Positions 37,601 to 46,830 of a stretch of 64,000 bases of DNA are shown one piece after another. Source of the DNA: Onthophagus taurus (lineage: Eukaryota > Arthropoda > Insecta > Coleoptera > Scarabaeidae); contig NC_091966.1 in assembly GCF_036711975.1 (NCBI RefSeq), forward strand, positions 40,927,501 through 40,991,500, written 5' to 3'. The notes under the pieces were generated by a model that saw nothing but the letters and a program-made list of their open reading frames with translations, was not told the DNA's origin and ran no database searches. The translations under genes were made by a program, and so were the position numbers. Each line of letters begins with the position of its first letter. Position 1 is the stretch's first letter.

Positions 37601-40600
37601 AATACCTCCGTTTCGGTTCTATTGCTAAAACCACCCTTAAGAAATTTATTGCATAGATCTATACGCGTGATTTCAGCTGTAATAAATAATAAACAAAACA
37701 TAATAAATAAAAACAATCGCATAAAAAACGGTATTAAAAAGGGTATACAGAATATGATCTGAAACATATTATTACCAAAAAATTAATGAGCCTTTTAAGA
37801 AATATGTAGTTGTTAGTTTTAAATAGTTTCGTTTTTTACGGAGATGTGGTGATAAAATGCATAATATTTTCGAAAGTTGGATCAAGGTGGTTTTAAATCA
37901 TTCACCACGGATAAGGTAATACTTAAAACTATATTTACAATCAATAACCAAAGTGGGCTTAAGCCGGCTTCAAAATTTAGTAAGCCTTATTTACTTAATA
38001 ATTGCGTGTTTTACGGAGATGTGGTGATAAAATGCAAAATATTTTCGACAGGCGGATCGTGGCGGGTCTAAATCATACACCACGAAATACGTAATACTTT
38101 AAACTATTTTTACAATCAACATTCAAAGCGGGCGTAGGCGGGCGTCAAGACTTATTATAGTTCAAAACCTCAAAATCGTCAAAATTCATCATATACTTTC
38201 TCATAATGTTAACTGGCAATCAAGACATCAATTGAAAAACTGTTATATACATATGATAATACTTACCTAAAACCTTGAAATCCATATTTTCTTCAAAAAT
38301 TACTATCACTCAAAACGTCACAAAATTAACTGAAAGTATACCAATGAAGCGCTGAGACAAAGTGACCGAATAACTTGCCCTGCGCCCTTATAAGGAAATC
38401 CATGTTACTCAGGTAGATTTGCATATAATTGACTTTGAGTAAAAGTAATTCTTAGAAAAAAGTGTTATTTATAAAAGGGACTTTCCAAAATTACCTAGGG
38501 GTAAATTTGTTTTTTACCTCTATGCGTCACTTTTTCGCGTTTTGAACCACTGTGCGTCGCTTGCCGTGGAGGCATACAATTTACACTATTAAAGAGATAT
38601 TATCTCTTTTATTACAATGTTACAGAAACAGAAGCCGAGGTCGCTTGCGACCGAGGCATACAATTTACTCTATTAAAGAGATATTATCTCTTTTATTACA
38701 ATGTTACAGAAACAGAAGCCGAGGTCGTTTGCGGCCGAGGCACAGAATGTACTACATTAATGAGATATTACCTCTTTTATTACAATGTTACAGAGATAGA
38801 AGCCGAGGTCGCTTGCGGCCGAGGCATACAATTTACTCTATTAAAGAGATATTATCTCTTTTATTACAATGTTACAGAAACAGAAGCCGAGGTCGCTTGC
38901 GGCCAAGGCACAGAATGTACTACATTAATGAGATATTACCTCTTTTATTACAATGTTACAGAGATAGAAGCCGAGGTCGCTTGCGGCTGAGGCATACAAT
39001 TTACTCTATTAAAGAGATATTATCTCTTTTATTACAATGTTACAGAGACAGAAGCCGACGTCGCTTGCGGCCGAGGCACAGAATGTACAGAGTGGTTCAA
39101 ATTCGATGTCCGAATAGGCTAACTCGAAAACTATAAGAGTTAGAAGAAAAGTAGCTGACATGTCATGATCTCGTTTTTCGAGAAACTGCTAATGCCGAAA
39201 ACCTCATAGCGCTATCGTCTTTTGTTTTTCCGCTAAAGGTCAAAATTGAAAATATCGTAAAACCCGCATCTTGGTTATTATTATAGGTGGAGTATTATAA
39301 CTAAGACATTATATGGACACTTTTTTACAGAGAATTTGATGACGTAGTCAAAAAAATTTTGTCGGTTTTAGATTTTGAGATATCACAATTTTCGTTTTTT
39401 TTAATGGAAACAACTACTGATTATTCGCTTAATAAATTCGTTATTTTTTTCTGATTACAAAAACATAGGGTTTGACAGGTCTGTTTCTTATTGTTTTAGA
39501 ATAAAACTAAAAATAAACTTTTCTTTTAGTGTCGTCGAAGAAATTAAATTTACAGTTTCCTGTAAATTACGGTTCTATAACTAAAAATTAAAAAAACATA
39601 TTTCTGATATTTGAAACAAATATATTTGTTGAACTGTTTAATTTATATATGTTTTATATAAAAGTTGGAATAGATTGCATTATTTCACATTTTTTATTAC
39701 GATTTAATATTATTTTTAAATGACTTAATAAATTATCGATAGATGGCGCTCATATGTTTTTTTTTTTTAATTCAAATAGCAACATTTGTTTGTATTCAAA
39801 CATTTTCTGAAGTGTTACTTTAAAAATCCTGTTTTTAAGATCAATTACGAAAATTTTGAAAAGTTGACATGTTAGAATGTTACATATTAAAAAATTATTT
39901 GTTTTTAAATACCAGAAGTTATCTTCGTATTTAATTGTCAACTTTTTAGATTTTACCTACCGCCCCGTAACTTACAGGAAACTGTAATTTTAATTTAATT
40001 TACAATATTATAGACAGAAGCCGAGGTCGCTTGCGGCCGAGGCATACAATTTACTCTATTAAGGAGATATTATCTCTTTTATTACAATGTTACAGAGACT
40101 GAAGCCGAGGTCGCTTGCGGCCGAGGCACAGAATTTACTATATTAATGAGATATTACCTCTTTTATTACAATATTATAAAGACAGAGGCCGAGGTCGCTT
40201 GCGGCCGAGGCATACAATTTACTATATTAAAGAGATATTATCTCTTTTATTACAATGGTACAGAGACCGAAGCCGAGGTCGCTTGCGGCCGAGGCACAGA
40301 ATGTACTACATTAATGAGATATTACCTCTTTTATTACAATGTTACAGAGACAGAAGCCGAGGTCGCTTGCGGCCGAGACATATAATTTACTGTATTAAAG
40401 AGATATTATCTCTTTTATTACAATGTTACAGAGACTGAAGCCGAAGTCGCTTGCGGCCGAGGCACAGAATTTACTATATTAATGAGATATTACCTCTTTT
40501 ATTACAATATTATAAAGACAGAGGCCGAGGTCGCTTGCGGCCGAAGCATACAATTTACTATATTAAAGAGATATTATCTCTTTTGTTACAATGGTACAGA

Positions 40601-43600
40601 GACTGAAGCCGAGGTCGCTTGCGACCGAGGCACAGAATGTACTACATTAATGAGATATTACCTCTTTTATTACAATGTTACAGAGACTGAAGCCGAGGTC
40701 GCTTGCGGCCGAGGCATACAATTTACTCTATCAAAGAGATTTTATCTCTTTTATTACAATATTACAGAGATTGAAGCCGAGGTCGCTTGCGGCCGAGGCA
40801 TAGAATTTACGCCATTAAAGAGATATTACCTTTTTTACTACAATGTTATAGAAACAGAACCCGATGTCGCTTGCAGCCAAGGCATAGAATTTACTCCATT
40901 AAAGAAATATTACCTCTTTTATTGCAATATTGCACAGACAGAAGTCGAGGTCGCGGCCGAGGCATACAACTTACACCATTAAAGCGATGTTACTTGTTTC
41001 ACTACAATGTTATAGAGATGGAAGCTGAGGTCGCTTGCGGTCGAAACATATTGTTTACTCCATTAAAGAAATATTATCTCGTTTATAACAAGAATATCGA
41101 GAGAGAAGCCGTTTGTGGCCGAAGTTCGATAATCCACTCCGTAAATGAAATATTAGTTGATGCATTTCACAATGTTATATAGAAGCCGAGGTCGCTTGTG
41201 GCTGAGGCGTTATAATTTACACCTGATCTACTGTCAGCTATAATGTCATAGAGATAATAGCCGAGGTCGTTTACGGCAATAGCGCTATGATCTACATCGT
41301 TAAAAAAATATTAGCAGATGTATAGTCGTGTTCTCGGGAAATGCACACTCAAGGTCAAGCGCTGTTGTGAGATGCGACATGCCGCTGGCTAAACGGGCTG
41401 AGCCGAGCGCACACGAAGCTCGTGGCTCGTGGCTCGTGGGCGCTCGGCTCAGACAACAGCGCTTGACCTGGAGTGTGCATTTCCCGAGAACACGACTGTA
41501 CCTACAGCATATAATGTTATAGAGACAATAGCCGAGGTCGCTTGCAGCCGAGGCATACAATTTACTTGATTTATTACAATGCTTAGAAACAGACGCCGAG
41601 GTCGTATGCGAATGAGATGTTATTATCTACATCGTCAAAAAATATTAGCCTATGTACTATCAGCTATAATATCTACTTGCATCACTTGATATAATACAAT
41701 ATCATAAAGACAATAGTGAAAGTCGCTTACGGCCCAGGCATACAGTTTACTCTGTTAAAGCGATATTAGCTGATTTGTTTCAATGCTATAGAAACAGAAT
41801 CCAAGGTTGTTCTGGGGGAGGCTCCAGAATCCACTCTATAAATGACATATTAGTTGATGTACTCTATTTCACATTGTTATAAATATAGAAGTCGAGGACC
41901 GGTGAATATAGAAGTACCATTCAACCAAAGCACCATGGTTGCTGATAACATGGATTTTAGATGATGATTTACTCAACCTTGTCTTAAGCTAATGTTACTC
42001 GTTTTGGAGATAAGGCACTTCAAAATTACTTTTTTTTTTATTTCATAATATGTTTTAACTACGCAAAATTCGATACTTTAATTTAATAATAATTTTGTAA
42101 ATTTAATGTTACAGACGAATATTGATCTTCTTTTAATAAAGCTAACCGTTTGATTTTTTCTTCTATAAAGAATGCAATGAGTTACAACAATATTCTCGGT
42201 TTGCATTTTTTATTAGTGGTGAAACGGATATCCAGCAATTATCCGGTATTCGGTCATTTTTTAAAATCCGACCGGATACCGGATAGTTATCTAATATTCG
42301 GATTTGGTCGGATGTTAAAAACCTATTACTTACTACTCCATCATTAGCAGGAATTAGTATCTCGTTTAGGTGTTGGACACTGTAGATAAGAATCAACTAT
42401 AACCCTAATAGGACTTTTTTTATTCAATACAACTGTGTTTATATCAGGTTTGTCGTTAGCAACCTCATTGTAACAATCCCAATATAATAAGAGATATATA
42501 AAATCTCTTGTTGCAGTTTCCTCTAGTTTCCTTCTCTTCGCTTGTAATTCATCATCACATTCATTACTAACAGAACTATCGCTGTTCTTTCGATTATTAA
42601 TTCAAGTATCCTTTCTTCCAGCAATTTTCGTCGATTAAGTTTTAAAAATTCGTATAAAATCGATTTCTTGGAATATCAGTATGAAAATTTCCCAAAATGT
42701 TAATAAAAGTGTCCTCTTCCCAATGAACCAACCCGTTTTGAAAAATAACTTTTAGTTTTTGAGAAAACAATATTTGAAGTTTTGATAAAATTTTCGATTT
42801 TGCAATTTTCATCGATAATTTTCAAAATTCGCTATAAAATTAATTTCTTGAAGGATCCTTGTGGAAATATCACCAATTATTAATTAAAGTATCCTCTTTT
42901 TAATGCAAATAGCCGTTTTAAAAATTACTTTCAGTTCTTGAGAAATAAATTTTTGAAATAATCGACAATTTTTTCGAATTTTACAATTTTTGCAGATTAA
43001 GTTTTAAAAATTCGTATAAAATCCAGTTCTTGAAATATGAGTATGAAAATTTCCCAAAGTGTTAATAAAAGTGTCTTCTTTCCAATGAACTAACTCTTTT
43101 TGAAAAATAACTTTTAGTTTTTGAGAAAACAATATTTGAAGTTTTGATAAAATTTTCGATTTTGCAATTTTCATCGATAATTTTCAAAATTCGCTATAAA
43201 ATTAATTTCTTGAAGGATCCTTGTGGAAATATCACCAATTATTAATGAAAGTATCCTCTTTTTAGTGCAAAAAGCCGTTTTGAAAAATCATTTTTAATTC
43301 TTAAGAAATAAATTTTAGGAATAATCGACAATTTCCGGGTTTACGCAAAATCATCACTAATTTTTACTAAAGATGTACAGCCAAACATGGGCTTTTTTAT
43401 TTTTGCGATCAATTGTAAGACTTGATAAGATGTGATTTGAGCTTTATCAGAAATATTCATCATAGCGGCAAATGATAAATTTTACTTCCAGTCCAAATGA
43501 ATCCGAAACTTCAGTAATTTTCGTTACAATTCCATGTAAGACAAGATTTTTCTTTTTTATTTACATTTCGCTTCCAAAATCGAATTCTTCGAGATATATT

Positions 43601-44010
43601 TTATATCTGTTTTATAGAGAGAAATAATAAATTAATTGATTAAGAATCAAGCCTCAAATTTTAGCAATTAAAGCACTTTAATATACTACTTTTGAAACAT
43701 CGAATTATAACAATTTCTATTTAATTAGAACTCATCAAATTAATTTAACTTTATTTTTAGATATTTAGAATTTGTCGTAAAAGAAAACCCATCACTAACA
43801 TCGCAATACGAAATAGTAACCTCGTTAATAAAAGAAGTCGAAGGAAAAGTTGATAACTCCTCTTCGTTATTAACAATAGAAAAATCCGTAAAAATAAGTA
43901 CACCAAGCGTTGAAGATGTTCGCCAAAGGGTCAGCAAGATTTTCAACAACCCCGTAGTTAATAAGAATAACCCTTTACCGAATTTACAAGGAATTTTTAA
44001 AAAGAAATAA
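22681..44010 (+). CDS. RELCH: RELCH: LisH, coiled-coil and HEAT-repeat Rab11 effector, 10 exons
   Basis: Exons are 22681-22897, 22958-23119, 24535-25255, 25306-25765, 28857-29100, 29160-29375, 33500-34175, 34235-34437, 34493-34658 and 43761-44010. All introns are GT-AG, the phases agree, and the total of 3315 nt encodes 1104 residues (human RELCH/KIAA1468 is about 1216). A LisH-like segment (about residues 17-50, IAAKLINDRFLLSALEFHTE) is followed by a coiled coil (about 98-122). A second LisH (about 147-178, RALNYLINEYLLEYGYKL) and another coiled coil (about 228-275) come next. The C-terminal half is HEAT-like helical repeats (for example SMLQQMLDDREDAVRSVVVR). In mammals the protein binds Rab11 and OSBP and promotes cholesterol transfer from recycling endosomes to the trans-Golgi. 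Introns 2, 4, 6 and 9 are swollen by repeats. Confidence 0.94.
23065..24482 (+). repeat. ~180-bp tandem array including the end of RELCH exon 2
   Basis: The motif ACTATTAATGCTTTA lies at 23090 inside exon 2 and recurs at about 23253, 23433, 23615, 23787, 23967, 24147 and 24333, spaced 163-186 bp. Each unit contains a copy of the last ~55 bases of exon 2 and its splice donor (exon ACAG|GTATGAG, repeat AACAAGTATGAAA). AT-rich intronic sequence follows, with an imperfect palindrome, CGCCATCTAGTGGCG. The array fills nearly the whole of intron 2. Confidence 0.9.
26010..26580 (-). pseudogene. RTE-type non-LTR retrotransposon fragment
   Basis: The minus strand reads KKSKFMTNLVPKSNINIG (about 26550), LRDIFKSDIPIYLKINE (about 26400-26440) and LMTYGSEILTLTVATARTL (about 26330-26380), the end of RTE-clade reverse transcriptases. 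A later block, DRWDETAVGVFAKKIL, fits the C-terminal tail. Stops and frame changes mark it as dead. It lies in RELCH intron 4, opposite to the host gene. Confidence 0.7.
26578..27040 (-). pseudogene. CR1/L2/Jockey-type reverse transcriptase fragment
   Basis: Two overlapping minus frames read FLGDRRQKVIYN, DWGIPQGSGISPILFALYTS and FYGDDTQLYLSF. These are the RT fingers and the YxDD active site (here YGDD). A downstream HINKCLRSCFYKEVCATKY follows after a frameshift. It is only a piece of an RT, joined directly to other retrotransposon fragments. Confidence 0.75.
27042..28545 (-). pseudogene. Jockey/R1-like retrotransposon fragment (endonuclease + partial RT)
   Basis: In minus-strand order: DRPKVAIYVPRHISTYLLPE (about 28150-28190) and LLIVGCDSNAHSVAWGCDEG (about 27930-27980) are from the apurinic-type endonuclease. 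ERAIPWWTLDLHSLRVTYRK (about 27830) is the linker, and SFEPFKTPGPDGIFNALLQW (about 27380-27440) is the start of RT. LNSVNPNKTEIVLFTKQRKL (about 27130-27190) is the late RT. The central RT with the catalytic site is missing, and several frames are needed. It is therefore an internally deleted, inactive copy within RELCH intron 4. Confidence 0.75.
29500..30770 (+). repeat. 192-bp tandem array in RELCH intron 6
   Basis: AAAATGATATATGATACAT-type motifs fall at about 29641, 29833, 30025 and 30216 (spacing 191-192 bp) and continue to about 30750. Units also share GGTTGGGTTATAAAATTT and CCTCAAAACGT. TTTAAAATGATRTATRATA followed by GTTGGGTTGGAT links it to the 187-bp array in the SRPK intron. Confidence 0.85.
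30416..30567. mobile_element. 152-bp hAT-type MITE with 8-bp target duplication
   Basis: The right end, inverted, reads CAGGGGTGGCCAAGCTCC and the left end reads CAACGGTGGCCAAACTG. Both are hAT-like. The flanks GTAAATGA (30408-30415) and GTATATGA (30568-30575) form an 8-bp duplication with one mismatch. The inside has GTGGCTCGCGAGCCGCATGC and no coding capacity. It sits inside one unit of the 192-bp array. Confidence 0.8.
30780..31850. other. RELCH intron 6, unique part
   Basis: Single-copy AT-rich intronic sequence with slightly richer patches near 31080-31140. No exon is needed here, since RELCH exon 6 joins exon 7 in phase, and none was recognised on either strand. Confidence 0.5.
31853..33420 (+). 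repeat. ~460-bp tandem repeat, three copies, abutting RELCH exon 7
   Basis: CATTTTTCACARARTGAATA starts copies at about 31855, 32607 and 33066. Each carries CAATTTAATTTTTTTAGGAC and, later, GACAAATTGTTGTGAAGTTGG. The first copy is interrupted by two palindromic inserts (32028-32278 and 32285-32413). The real acceptor of exon 7 (33499) falls at about the matching place in the next period. Confidence 0.75.
32285..32413. mobile_element. ~130-bp palindromic MITE
   Basis: The arms read AGTATAGTATTCAACTTGCG at the left and, inverted, AGTATATTATTCAACAAGCG at the right. Both continue through TATAATGG. The centre contains CTCGCTCGCTTCACTCGCTC. It lies within the first copy of the 460-bp repeat. Confidence 0.65.
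34756..34833 (+). repeat. Left remnant of the 84-bp satellite
   Basis: The sequence matches one 84-bp unit (ATACAATTTACTCCATTAAA, then GATATTACCTCTTTTATTA, then GAAGCTGACGTCG) and stops where the Transib element begins. The unit resumes after the element at 38555. This shows the satellite was present before the insertion. Confidence 0.85.
34834..38554 (-). mobile_element. Transib DNA transposon in RELCH intron 9
   Basis: A 3721-bp element bounded by ~36-bp inverted repeats. The left begins CACAGTGGTTCAAAACGGCG, and the right, inverted, begins CACAGTGGTTCAAAACGCG. Both run on to GTGACGCATAGA. It is flanked by a 5-bp duplication, CGTCG (34829-34833 and 38555-38559). Transib elements are known for GC-rich 5-bp target duplications and ends that resemble the RAG recombination heptamer; here the first seven bases are exactly CACAGTG. 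It encodes a multi-exon Transib transposase on the minus strand that looks damaged. A ~172-bp internal direct repeat lies at 37840-38130. Confidence 0.92.
35482..38285 (-). pseudogene. Transib transposase (RAG1-core relative), damaged
   Basis: Predicted exons with GT-AG borders and matching phases: 38285-38267, 37676-37344, 37291-37043, 36983-36632, 36572-36356, 36267-36122, 36063-35874, then 35818-35482. Marks of the family are FTPEEAIALFIINGKQTKAQ, KWGMDGSSGHPEF with the first catalytic Asp, SLCRPIRMAF, the CPVC zinc pair in RCPVCLAGPK, GFGISPLHAKINIM, KPGFGISHDGNTARRFF and ALSEEPQESRNKDFKKYR, which aligns with the catalytic Glu region of RAG1. After SEITGIDQFH a TAG stop appears, and about 75 residues expected before the Glu block are absent. 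A further frameshift lies near 35720, ahead of MLTSDPFFFKIF. The copy is probably inactive. Exon borders are my inference. Confidence 0.85.
38555..39092 (+). repeat. 84-bp satellite, right of Transib
   Basis: GAAGCCGAGG recurs at 38631, 38715, 38799 and 38883, an exact 84-bp period. Two unit types alternate. Type A has GGCATACAATTTACT and the palindrome AAAGAGATATTATCTCTTT. Type B has GGCACAGAATGTACT and ATGAGATATTACCTCTTTT. This makes a 168-bp A-B dimer. Because 84 is divisible by three and units lack stops in two frames, long ORFs run through the array without implying a protein. Confidence 0.95.
39093..40009. mobile_element. ~0.9-kb insertion splitting the 84-bp satellite
   Basis: The satellite stops after GGCACAGAATGTA and resumes at ATTATAGACAGAAGCCGAGG. 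The insert begins CAGAGTGGTTCAAATTCG, which resembles the first bases of the Transib end but lacks the CACAGTG heptamer. It holds the MITE at 39553-39984. Its class is unresolved. Confidence 0.5.
39553..39984. mobile_element. 432-bp TA-flanked MITE
   Basis: Inverted ends read CAGTTTCCTGTAAATTACGG at the left and CAGTTTCCTGTAAGTTACGG at the right. They are flanked by TA (39551-39552, 39985-39986). The inside is AT-rich with no transposase. It lies near the right side of the larger insertion. Confidence 0.75.
40010..41900 (+). repeat. 84-bp satellite, main block decaying rightwards
   Basis: Regular A/B units of 84 bp run from 40010 to about 40990. Units then become shorter and more diverged (GAAGTCGAGGTCGCGGCCG, ATAGCCGAGGTCGTTTACGG) until about 41900. 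The GCCGAGG..CGCTTGCG..CCGAGGC core stays recognisable longest. Open frames here (for example 40482-40982) are products of the period. Confidence 0.9.
41323..41498. mobile_element. 176-bp GC-rich palindromic MITE
   Basis: The left arm contains GTGTTCTCGGGAAATGCACA and CAAGGTCAAGCGCTGTTGT, and the right arm is their inverse with few mismatches. It is flanked by TA (41321-41322, 41499-41500). A second nested inverted pair, GCTGAGCCGAGCGC/GCGCTCGGCTCAG, surrounds a short GCTCGTG direct repeat. The GC content is far above the surroundings. No coding capacity. Confidence 0.85.
42211..43335 (-). mobile_element. hAT-like element, copy 2 (truncated, inverted)
   Basis: It begins with TTAGTGGTGAAACGGATATC, matching the inverted right end of the copy at 13405-15760. 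It then runs through the same degenerate transposase-like block (about 42340-42600) and two ~360-bp units (42620-43330). The far end is missing. It lies at the end of RELCH intron 9. Confidence 0.6.
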
Positions 44011-44440
44011 TCAAGCTAAAAATTAATTTATTTAAGTATTACTCTTTTAGTTTTAAAATTTTTTCGCACATCTATTTCTCTCTCTAGTGCCTTATAAATA
44101 ATCTGTTTAAAAAAAGTATTAAAAAATACGTAAATATTTTAAAAAAATAATTCACTACTGTTTTTCTATCTCCTTAACGTATTTTTATATTTTTGCTAGT
44201 AAGTGTTGTGATTTACAGAACGATTTACAATACGTAGGTGTAAATGAGTAATTAAATCACTTTTTTTTTTAATTAAAATTAATTTAAATAATTTAAAATA
44301 AGCACATGGTTGTGAGATTTACGGTGACTTAGTTTTTTATTCAAAACGTAATTGTTAATTAATTAATTAATTGATTATTATTATTATTATAAATGAATTT
44401 TAAATGGCAGCTAAATTAAAATTAGCTCTAATTTTGTAAA

Positions 44441-44446
44441 AATAAA
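44441..44446 (+). terminator. RELCH poly(A) signal
   Basis: AATAAA lies about 430 bp after the RELCH stop, in AT-rich 3' UTR, and only 54 bp from the poly(A) signal of the convergent oxidase gene. Confidence 0.5.
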
Positions 44447-44494
44447 TCTTGTATATTAAAGAAAAAAAAATAACGGTGGATATTTCATATATTA

Positions 44495-44500
44495 TTTATT
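44495..44500 (-). terminator. Oxidase gene poly(A) signal
   Basis: AATAAA on the minus strand lies 44 bp after the oxidase stop codon. The convergent RELCH transcript ends close by. Confidence 0.6.
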
Positions 44501-44543
44501 TTATTAAGTGAATCTCAAATAATATATATTTAAATCAAAAAAT

Positions 44544-45596
44544 TTATAATTTACTATTCCCTGATAAACTCTCCTTAACCAATTTAACTGCATATAACGC
44601 AGTTCCTGGGGCAGTTGTAACTCCATACCCACCATGTCCATAATTATGAACAACCTTAATTCTTTTCCCATTAACCTCAATTAATTCTTTTTCAACTCTA
44701 ACAGGATCTCGATGCGGTCTTAACCCAACTTTTTCTGTTACGATTTCAGCCTTTTTTAGGCTAGGCACTAATGAGTAACATCGTTCTTGTATTGCCATTG
44801 AGTCGAATTTATTTACGTTTAAATCGTACGAATCATATTGACGACATCCTCCTAAAGTAACAGTTTCAAATCCGGGAATTATGTAAGTGTCGAAATCGCC
44901 GTAAAAAAACGTTTTTAACCACGGCGCATTTACTTTTAAAACTTGTCCCCGAATCGGAACGATTTTATGGTCTTTACACAACAATTTTGAACCTAATCCA
45001 GAACAATTTATGATTAAATCAAAATCGGTTAATTCCGAAAAAGAATTAATTGATTTTTGGTGAATTCGTCCACCTAGCGCGGTGTATTTTTCGGTTATCC
45101 AAGGGAGATATCTCGTACATTCGGTTAAAATCGTTCTAAAAAAACTTCCGTATTTCCAATTTCCGGGGCATAAATTTAATTCGTCTTCCGTTGCGCTACG
45201 GTATAAAGGAACGACGTCTTCTATGTAATGATTTCGTGTTAAATGTTTATGTTCGCTTGAAAAAATGTAACCGGAAATTTCGGTTATTCCAGCTTTGGGG
45301 GATTCGGGGGTTACTCGAATTTTATCCCAATAATTGTATGAATCAACAATCCATTTTCTTAAATAAAAATAAAATAAGAATATTTAAATATTTAAAAAAA
45401 AAAAATACTTTGTAATTTCTTGTGTTGGTCCAGCGAAACTTGTCCCGGGTCTAAAAAGCCCCGCAGCAACATAACTCGTTGTGTCCTTATAAAATTTATC
45501 CGCAAAAATCGTTACATCGATGCCTTTGACCTCCTTTTGTAACTCAACAGCTGTGGTTAATCCCACAACACCCGCACCGACAATAGCAACTTTCAT
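44544..45596 (-). CDS. D-aspartate / D-amino-acid oxidase, peroxisomal, 2 exons
   Basis: Exon 1 (45596-45409) and exon 2 (45357-44544) join through a 51-bp intron (AA|GTATTT ... TTTAAG|A) to give 333 residues, the usual length. The FAD-binding GAGVVG is at residues 7-12. SYVAAGLFRP, CTRYLPWI, FDLIINCSGLGSKLL, VPIRGQVLKVNAPW, VTLGGCRQY and VGLRPHRDPVR are family blocks. The last four fit D-aspartate oxidases somewhat better than D-amino-acid oxidases. HNYGHGGYGVTTAPGTA lies near the C-terminus. The protein ends SKL, a canonical peroxisomal import signal. The enzyme oxidatively deaminates D-amino acids with FAD, giving a 2-oxo acid, ammonia and H2O2. Substrate choice between D-Asp/D-Glu and neutral D-amino acids is not settled by the sequence alone. 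Confidence 0.94.
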
Positions 45597-46616
45597 TTTT
45601 ATTTAAAACTGCTTTAAAAATTAATTTTAAACGAAATAATTACACTACGAGCGATCTCCGCGGTTATAATTCTAAATATAGATTGTTTTTTCGATTTATG
45701 CACTTTATCTGTATGTGGGTTGCGTATTAAGTTATTATTTATAAAAAATAAAGTGTTTTATCAGGATTTGTTATCATCTTTTTGGGGGCATTGATTGAGT
45801 TGTAAATTATTTGGATTAGTTTTTATCTATTATTATGTTTAACGATTATAAATCATAACCTAACTTTATTTTTTATTTATATTATTACATTATTATTAAT
45901 AATTGTTGTTACAAAAAGAAATTTGTATCTGTCAAAGTCAAATTTTTAAGATTTAAAATTTCTGTTGGTATTACCTAAGGGCTATAAAATTTATGTTTTT
46001 TTTTTTAATTTTTAGTAACATTTTCATTAACTAGATTAGTTGAGGTTAAAAAAAATCTTTATTACATTTCATTTTAATTAATTAATGTATAAATATAAAA
46101 TCAAAAACTAATTTATGTCTTAATATGCTAAACGTCAATTTGAACGTCAAATTTCCTATTAATTTTTGCCAAGTTGACAGCAATTTGACAGGTAAAAAAT
46201 TAACCTGTAAAGATTTGAGAAAATGTTCCGTGAAAATCGAGATGAAACGATAATTGAAAGATAAAGTGCAGAATAAAGAATGAAAAGATTGTTGCGCTGA
46301 ATAAAATAGAAAAAAATGGGAAATATTGAATTAGAATTAATTATTAAATGTGTAAATATAAAAGCGGAATTTGCCCATAGATGGCGTTAACTGTCAATAT
46401 TATTGTCAAACCGCCTTATTTCCGCTGCTAAAATCTGGCGGAATTGTTAATACTAAACGCTCCATCATTCAGCAATCTTTAGCTCCTTCCTAGATTTACT
46501 ATATATTTATCTTCCTATATATATTTACCTTCCTATATTTAACTCCTTCCCATATTTAATTTCCCCATAATAAGTAAGGATAGAAAGATAGATCAGGAAA
46601 TACAAAACAGAACAGC
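45597..46616. other. Oxidase upstream region
   Basis: Bases 45597-45680 probably hold the oxidase 5' UTR and promoter. The rest is AT-rich with no gene. An ATAGATGGCG motif near 46377 recurs elsewhere in the window (39741) and belongs to repeats, not genes. Confidence 0.4.
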
Positions 46617-46830
46617 TTAATTATGGATCAGAAACTTGGACAATGTTGGACAAGCACAAATCGAAAATAACAGCAGCCAAGATGAAGTTTACGCAAAATA
46701 TTGAGGAAAACCAGAAGAAATAGGGTACAGAACAAGAACATCAGAGAAGAAATGAAAGAAAAATGAAATAAGATACTCAAGAAGATAGGCCAGAAGGAAA
46801 AAGAAAGCTTGGTAGACCTAAAACTTCTTT
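46617..46830 (+). pseudogene. RTE/BovB-like reverse transcriptase 3' fragment
   Basis: The plus strand reads LNYGSETWTMLDKHKSKITA then AKMKFTQNI, the conserved C-terminal block of RTE-type reverse transcriptases. A degenerate tail (GKRKLGRPKT) follows. It is about 70 codons with stops, and is truncated where the 360-bp array begins. Confidence 0.65.

Noticed and set aside
39093-39130. CAGAGTGGTTCAAATTCG considered as a second Transib end
   Set aside because: It resembles the Transib end after the first bases but lacks the CACAGTG heptamer, a matching right end and a 5-bp duplication.
38552-39136. 194-residue ORF with 28-residue repeats (SIKEILSLLLQCYRNRSRGR)
   Set aside because: The 84-bp satellite unit is a multiple of three without stops in two frames, so open frames arise automatically. 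Two overlapping frames are equally open, and there is no codon signature or start context.
40482-41182. 166- and 131-residue ORFs
   Set aside because: Same satellite artefact; they read through A/B units in different frames.
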